A stretch of DNA of 10,447 bases from JBLHKE01 sp047619485 (GTDB lineage Bacteria; Verrucomicrobiota; Verrucomicrobiia; Verrucomicrobiales; DEV007). Position 1 is the stretch's first letter. The number at the start of each line of letters is the position of its first letter. The stretch spans positions 1 through 10,447 of the forward strand of contig JBLHKE010000228.1 of NCBI GenBank assembly GCA_047619485.1, given 5' to 3'. Positions 6,780 to 10,447 of this stretch are shown here, one piece after another. A model generated the notes under the pieces. The model was not told the origin of the DNA. It was given only the letters and a program-made list of their open reading frames with translations, and did no database searches. The position numbers were made by a program, and so were the translations under genes.

Positions 6780-6871
6780 TCAGGGCAGACTACTACTCGC
6801 TGATGATCCGAGCTTACCAAGCGAAAATCCGTCGTTTAGCCATAAAAAAGGATTGCTAAGTGTCCCTGAAT

Positions 6872-6906
6872 ATTTTAAACGTTCGATTCAAACAACTGTT
6901 TAAATT
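6872..6906. promoter_or_regulatory. Nested palindromes ahead of the tetR gene, candidate TetR operator
   Basis: An outer inverted repeat has arms ATTTTAAAC (6872-6880) and GTTTAAATT (6898-6906), matching 8 of 9 around a 17-nt centre. Within the centre lies a second imperfect palindrome, GTTCGATTCAAAC (6881-6893), with four or five of six pairs matched. The cluster ends 6 nt before the TetR start codon, the usual place for autorepression by this family, and also lies between the divergent methyltransferase and efflux genes. The region 6780-6871 shows no other clear site. A good -35/-10 pair could not be fixed: TTGCTA at 6853 with an AT-rich -10 near 6874 is possible. Confidence 0.45.
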
Positions 6907-6912
6907 CTGATT

Positions 6913-7611
6913 TTGCCTCAATCCACTGCTCAGATCCCCGAGCCACAAGACCAAAACTCGAATCCACCACAACCTGCAGCCACCCGCACGCGTCTCCTCG
7001 ACGCTGCGGAAGTGTTGTTTGCGGAGCGCGGATTCGAGAGTGTCTCGCTGCGCCACATCACCACCGACGCGGACGTCAATCTGGCCTCGGTAAACTACCA
7101 CTTCGGTTCCAAGGAGGCGCTCATCGATGAGGTCATCGCGCGCCGCATCCAACCGATCAATCAGCTTCGACTCCAGCTCCTAGACCAATGCATTGCCGCC
7201 TCCGGGAACCAGCCACTGACGCTTGAAATGATCGTCGACTGCTTCGTCACCCCAGTCATCGATACCGTGTGTGACTCGAGCCACTCGGAGCGGCTCTACT
7301 CACGCCTGATGAGCCGCTGCCTCGCCGAGAGCACTGATCGCTTTCCGGACGTCCTCATCAAGCAGTTCACCGAGGTGATCGAGCGTTTCGTCGGCGAGAT
7401 GTCGCGGGCGATGCCGAGCGTCACCCCAGAAGTGCACCAGCTGCGCATCCTGTTCATGGCAGGCGCGATGGCGCACTCGCTGTTTCACTTCGACAAGCTC
7501 CCCTGCGCCGTCGGGACAAACACCCCTCCACCGAACATGGCCATCCTCAAGGGTGAGATGATCAACTTCATTGCAGCAGGCCTCAACGCACCCTCCAAAT
7601 CGAAGTCGTGA
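6913..7611 (+). CDS. TetR/AcrR-family transcriptional repressor of the efflux operon
   Basis: This DNA-binding dimer probably represses the operon it heads and releases DNA when a pump substrate binds its C-terminal domain (inferred from the family and gene order). The TetR_N helix-turn-helix spans about residues 26-75: TRTRLLDAAEVLFAERGFE, then the recognition part DADVNLASVNYHFGSKEALI, which is the classic pattern. The rest is helical and of the kind seen in the CecR/DUF1956-like group (weak assignment). There is no ATG before the HTH. The TTG at 6913 is the best start; CTG at 6907 is the only other plausible one, as a stop lies at 6901. The first ~24 residues are Pro/Gln/Asn-rich and disordered-looking. 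Its TGA overlaps the next gene's GTG by 4 bases (GTGA), implying translational coupling. Length 232 aa. Confidence 0.92.
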   Translation: MPQSTAQIPEPQDQNSNPPQPAATRTRLLDAAEVLFAERGFESVSLRHITTDADVNLASVNYHFGSKEALIDEVIARRIQPINQLRLQLLDQCIAASGNQPLTLEMIVDCFVTPVIDTVCDSSHSERLYSRLMSRCLAESTDRFPDVLIKQFTEVIERFVGEMSRAMPSVTPEVHQLRILFMAGAMAHSLFHFDKLPCAVGTNTPPPNMAILKGEMINFIAAGLNAPSKSKS

Positions 7612-9056
7612 ACCGTTCCCTCATCGCCATCCCGCTCCTAGCATGCGCATTCGTCGGCTGTGTCGCGAAGCCACCCGGCTACAACGAGAACCTGCTAAAG
7701 GTGGAAACGCCTGCCGGCTGGCAGAGCACTGGCGCCCGCATGGGCGGACCGGACTCGAACTGGATCCCGTCCTTCCGCGACCAGCGCCTCAGCGCCCTGG
7801 TCAACGAGGTGCGCGCTAATAATTACGACCTCAAAGTTGCAGCCTCGCGGGTGCAACAGGCTGCTGATGACGCGAAAATTGCTGGAGCAAGAGTTTTCCC
7901 GAGCGTCCGTGGAGGTCTCAATGGACGCCGCCAACAACAGGCGTTCATCGGTTTTCCATTCGGGGAGGAAGCCAGCATGTCTGGCATGTCCGCCGACGAG
8001 GAGGCGGTCACCAAGTCACTCTCGAACAACTTCGGCGTCTCGCTCGATATAGATTGGGAACTCGATCTCTGGGGGCGTATCCGCACCGGCCAAGCGGCCG
8101 CCATCGCCGACTTCCAGGCTTCCAGGCTCGAACTCGGTGGGCTCAAGTCATCGCTCTCCGCGCAGACCGCTAAAGTCTGGTTCGCCATCCAAGAGGCCGA
8201 CCAGCAACTGCGGCTCGCGGAGGAGACACTCAAGAGCTACAAGGAGTCGGAGCGCACCATCGGCGATGGTTTCGAACTCGCCAACCTACCCGCCTCGCAG
8301 CTCAGACTAGCAAAGTCACAAACCGCATCAGCCGAAGCCCTCGTCGAGGAACGCCGCGGCCAGAAAAAAATCGCCATCCGCCAACTACAGATCCTGCTCG
8401 GCAAGTACCCGTCGGGGAAACTCGACACGCCGGGACGTTTCGCCTCGCTTCCGAAACCACCACCCTCGGGCTTGCCGTCCGACCTGCTGCATCGCCGCGC
8501 TGACATGATCGCCGCCGAGCGTCGCGTGGCAGCGGCTGATAAACGCATCCGCGAGGCCAAGCTCGCCATCTTGCCACAGATTAGCCTCACCGGCAGCGGC
8601 GGCACCGCCAGCGAGACGCTGCGCAACGTACTCAACCCCGACAACCTCGTCTGGTCACTCGCCGGCAGCATCGCCCAGACGTTGTTCGCAGGTGGCGAGA
8701 TCAGAGCCAACGTCTCGAAACGCCAGGCGCTCGCCGAGGAGGCCATCGCCAACTACCAGCGCACCGCCCTAGGCGCCTTCTCCGAAGTCGAAAACGCGCT
8801 CACCGCCGAAGACATCCTGCGACGCCGCGAGGCCGCCTTGGTGCGATCCCAGAATTTCCTCCAGGAGGCCTACGCCCGTTCGCTCGACGAATACAAAGAC
8901 GGTGTCGGCGACGTCCTGACGATCCTCACCACCCAGCAGAGCCTTCTCCAAGCCAAGAGCCAAGTCATCTCCATCCAGCGCATGCGCCTCGAGAACCGCG
9001 TCGACCTGCACCTCGCGCTCGGCGGCGACTTCGACGCCAGAGAGGTGAAGCAATAA
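7608..9056 (+). CDS. Outer-membrane efflux factor lipoprotein (NodT/TolC-like family)
   Basis: The protein forms the trimeric outer-membrane and periplasmic channel of a tripartite RND pump. The N-terminus MNRSLIAIPLLACAFVGC is a lipoprotein signal with two candidate acylated cysteines, Cys13 (LLAC) and Cys18 (FVGC). The body shows the two OEP repeats. The first contains a 'LVNEVRANNYDLKVAASRVQ' type helix (about 64-83) and an LDIDWELDLWGRIRTG block (144-159). The second contains RRADMIAAERRVAAADKRI (about 301-319) and the LFAGGEIRANVSKR / AFSEVENAL stretch (362-398). These match NodT-family proteins closely. The 482-aa length is normal. The GTG start at 7608 overlaps the tetR stop and puts the lipobox at the right depth. 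The 30-nt gap to the adaptor gene indicates one transcript. Confidence 0.94.
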   Translation: MNRSLIAIPLLACAFVGCVAKPPGYNENLLKVETPAGWQSTGARMGGPDSNWIPSFRDQRLSALVNEVRANNYDLKVAASRVQQAADDAKIAGARVFPSVRGGLNGRRQQQAFIGFPFGEEASMSGMSADEEAVTKSLSNNFGVSLDIDWELDLWGRIRTGQAAAIADFQASRLELGGLKSSLSAQTAKVWFAIQEADQQLRLAEETLKSYKESERTIGDGFELANLPASQLRLAKSQTASAEALVEERRGQKKIAIRQLQILLGKYPSGKLDTPGRFASLPKPPPSGLPSDLLHRRADMIAAERRVAAADKRIREAKLAILPQISLTGSGGTASETLRNVLNPDNLVWSLAGSIAQTLFAGGEIRANVSKRQALAEEAIANYQRTALGAFSEVENALTAEDILRRREAALVRSQNFLQEAYARSLDEYKDGVGDVLTILTTQQSLLQAKSQVISIQRMRLENRVDLHLALGGDFDAREVKQ

Positions 9057-9086
9057 ACCCGATCACAGACGCCCACCCGCCAACGA

Positions 9087-10268
9087 ATGAAATTCAAAAC
9101 CCAAGGCAAAATCGCCATCGCGACCATCACCCTTGCGATCGCTGGAGCCATCATCGCCATCCTCATCAAATTCGCGCCCGAGGCGAAAGAAGAGAAGCGC
9201 GAAGAGATCCTGCCAACCGTCGAAGTCATCGCAGTCGAGGCGACCTCCACCTCGATCCAGATCGACTCGCAGGGCCTCATCGAGGCACCCACCGAGACCA
9301 GCCTCGCGGCCGAGGTCGGCGGCACAGTCATCGAGGTCTCGGAAAAATTCGAAGTCGGCGGAGAGTTCCAACGCAGCAAGTGGCTCCTCAAGATCGAACC
9401 TGCGGACTACGCTTCCGCCCTCGCTCAGATGCAGGCCAACGTGGCCGAGGCCGAGCTCAATCTTTCGCTCGAACAGGGGCGCGCGCGGGCTGCCGAACGC
9501 GACTGGAAGAGCGTCGGTGACAACAAGGCACCCAGCGACCTAGTCCTGCGCAAACTCCACATCAAGAGCGCCAAGGCGAAACTCGAATCCGCAAAATCTG
9601 CGGTCGAAAAGGCCAATCGCGACCTCGCCCGCACCGAGATCCTCGCCCCCTACGACTGCCGCATCCGCGCGACCTACGCCGAGGTCGGCTCGTTTGTCAC
9701 ACCTGGCGCGCGCATCGCAGATATCTACGAGCGCGGCGGCTTCGAGGTGCGTTTGCCGATCCCGCTCGACGACTTCGCCTTCATCGAGGAAGATGGTACC
9801 GGTAGCCCGGTCACCTTCACCGCTGAGATCGCGGGTAATGTGAAGACGTGGCGAGGTAAAATCATCCGTGACGAAGGGGTCATCGACCGCCAGAGCCGGT
9901 CAGTCTACCTCGTCGCCCATGTCGATACCAAGGAGCAGGGCAAGTTCCTCAGCCCTGGGCTTTTCGTCAAGGCCACCATCATCGGCCGCGAGTTGGAAAA
10001 CATCATCGCGCTGCCACGTAAAGCCCTCTACGGCAAAGACCAAGTCTACATCATCGACAACGAGAACAAACTGAACTTCCGCACGGTCACCGTTGCGCGC
10101 ACCGAGAGAGATCGGGTGCTCATCACCGACGGGTTGAAGAGCGGCGAGCGCGTCTGCATCACCAACCTCGCCGCCGCCATCGACCAGATGAAAGTAAAAA
10201 TCTTGGGCGACGAAGCCGACAAGACAGAGGTAGAGGAGCCAGAGCCGGACGCAAAACCCGAAGCCTAA
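9087..10268 (+). CDS. RND efflux periplasmic adaptor (membrane fusion protein)
   Basis: The protein links the inner-membrane RND permease to the outer-membrane factor. A single N-terminal hydrophobic helix (about residues 9-30) anchors it in the inner membrane, with no lipobox. After it come a barrel-sandwich/lipoyl half (AEVGGTVIEV, 72-81), a helical hairpin rich in Ala/Glu/Lys (about 109-185, coiled-coil-like), the second lipoyl half (ILAPYDCRIRATYAEVGSFV), a beta-barrel domain (about 220-300) and a membrane-proximal domain beginning at LPRKALYG. The last ~20 residues are a Glu/Asp/Pro-rich tail. The 393-aa length is usual. The ATG at 9087 has no Shine-Dalgarno but lies directly before the membrane anchor. 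The gene order (regulator, outer-membrane factor, adaptor, permease) supports the role. The exported substrate cannot be inferred. Confidence 0.94.
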   Translation: MKFKTQGKIAIATITLAIAGAIIAILIKFAPEAKEEKREEILPTVEVIAVEATSTSIQIDSQGLIEAPTETSLAAEVGGTVIEVSEKFEVGGEFQRSKWLLKIEPADYASALAQMQANVAEAELNLSLEQGRARAAERDWKSVGDNKAPSDLVLRKLHIKSAKAKLESAKSAVEKANRDLARTEILAPYDCRIRATYAEVGSFVTPGARIADIYERGGFEVRLPIPLDDFAFIEEDGTGSPVTFTAEIAGNVKTWRGKIIRDEGVIDRQSRSVYLVAHVDTKEQGKFLSPGLFVKATIIGRELENIIALPRKALYGKDQVYIIDNENKLNFRTVTVARTERDRVLITDGLKSGERVCITNLAAAIDQMKVKILGDEADKTEVEEPEPDAKPEA

Positions 10269-10328
10269 GACTTTTCACATTTCACCTTCCCACTTTTTAC
10301 CGCCGACCCGCCACCTTTTACCACCCGA
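10269..10328 (+). repeat. Degenerate 7-nt-phased, pyrimidine-rich leader before the RND permease
   Basis: The 60-nt gap between adaptor stop and permease ATG contains 44 pyrimidines and only 5 G. From 10271 it divides into eight blocks of 7 or 8 nt, each beginning with C and ending with A: CTTTTCA, CATTTCA, CCTTCCCA, CTTTTTA, CCGCCGA, CCCGCCA, CCTTTTA, CCACCCGA. It also contains an imperfect direct repeat (CACTTTTTACC at 10291 and CACCTTTTACC at 10312). There is no Shine-Dalgarno. It is probably an unstructured leader; whether the phasing is functional is unknown. Confidence 0.4.
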
Positions 10329-10447
10329 ATGGAGAAGTTAATCTACTGGTTTTCGAGAAACCACGTCGCCGCCAATTTCATCATGGCAGGCATCCTCCTG
10401 CTCGGCATCACCACCTGGTTCAAACTGAAAAAGGAGATTTTCCCCGA
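10329..10447 (+). CDS. RND-family efflux permease, 5' end only (cut by window end)
   Basis: The ATG at 10329 opens a frame that stays open to the end of the window (39 codons). The peptide MEKLIYWFSRNHVAANFIMA continues into a first membrane helix (GILLLGITTWF) and then KLKKEIFP. This is the standard N-terminus of AcrB/CzcA-like inner-membrane RND transporters: a short amphipathic start, an N-x-V-A-A-N entry, TM1, then the KxEx(F/Y)P motif. It would exchange protons for exported substrate as the engine of the pump made with the two preceding gene products. The start is fixed by this motif spacing and not by a ribosome-binding site. The substrate class (drug or metal) cannot be decided from 39 residues. 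Confidence 0.88.
   Translation, partial: MEKLIYWFSRNHVAANFIMAGILLLGITTWFKLKKEIFP

Noticed and set aside
5336..7611. Amidase, methyltransferase and TetR considered as a defence island or restriction-modification module
   Set aside because: There is no nuclease, ATPase, reverse transcriptase, toxin-antitoxin pair or integrase; the amidase has a signal peptide and the TetR belongs to the efflux operon.
8237..8752. Minus-strand frame of 171 codons inside the outer-membrane factor gene
   Set aside because: It is antisense to a well-supported OEP-repeat protein; Ser/Arg/Ala-rich with no recognisable domain.
1..10447. Search for CRISPR arrays, tRNA or rRNA genes, insertion sequences, integrases and attachment sites
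   Set aside because: No regularly spaced repeats, cloverleaf sequences, transposase motifs or terminal inverted repeats with target duplications were seen.

Overview
This window looks like chromosomal DNA from a Gram-negative, GC-rich bacterium. The outer membrane is implied by a complete outer-membrane-factor lipoprotein gene within a tripartite efflux operon. Most starts have no recognisable Shine-Dalgarno sequence. The gene set (long-chain polyprenyl synthase, NadA, H+-pyrophosphatase, NodT-type efflux) and the mix of GC-rich genes with AT-rich promoter islands suggest the PVC group, perhaps Verrucomicrobiota. That assignment is an inference and is not proven here.

Layout: (1) 1-815, the 3' part of a long-chain trans-polyprenyl diphosphate synthase. 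(2) 816-1455, a gene-poor scar holding what appears to be a decayed araD (L-ribulose-5-phosphate 4-epimerase): its first ~15 codons are joined in frame to its C-terminal region, followed by a one-base frameshift. (3) 1456-1965 (-), a small four-helix membrane protein of unknown function. (4) 2066-3010 (+), nadA, converging on hppA (3039-5105, -), a proton-pumping pyrophosphatase with a K+-independent signature. A small hairpin lies between their stop codons. (5) 5106-5335, an AT-rich divergent promoter region with a strong sigma70-like promoter and an upstream AT palindrome, driving a secreted Amidase_3 cell-wall hydrolase (5336-5968). (6) 5976-6779 (-), a beta-type TSPPY DNA methyltransferase with no restriction enzyme beside it. 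(7) 6913-10447 (+), an efflux operon: TetR repressor, outer-membrane lipoprotein factor (4-base overlap), periplasmic adaptor, and the beginning of an RND permease cut by the window end.

The efflux genes form one functional unit. The TetR protein probably represses from nested palindromes just ahead of its own gene. The adaptor bridges the inner-membrane RND pump and the outer-membrane channel. The other genes are independent housekeeping functions: isoprenoid chains for quinones, NAD synthesis, PPi-driven proton pumping and peptidoglycan cleavage.

I see no clear new defence or mobile system. The most interesting signals are the araD remnant, a 7-nt-phased pyrimidine-rich leader before the RND permease, an AT palindrome placed like an UP element before the amidase promoter, and a 10-nt copy of the typical 16S rRNA 3' tail in the amidase leader.
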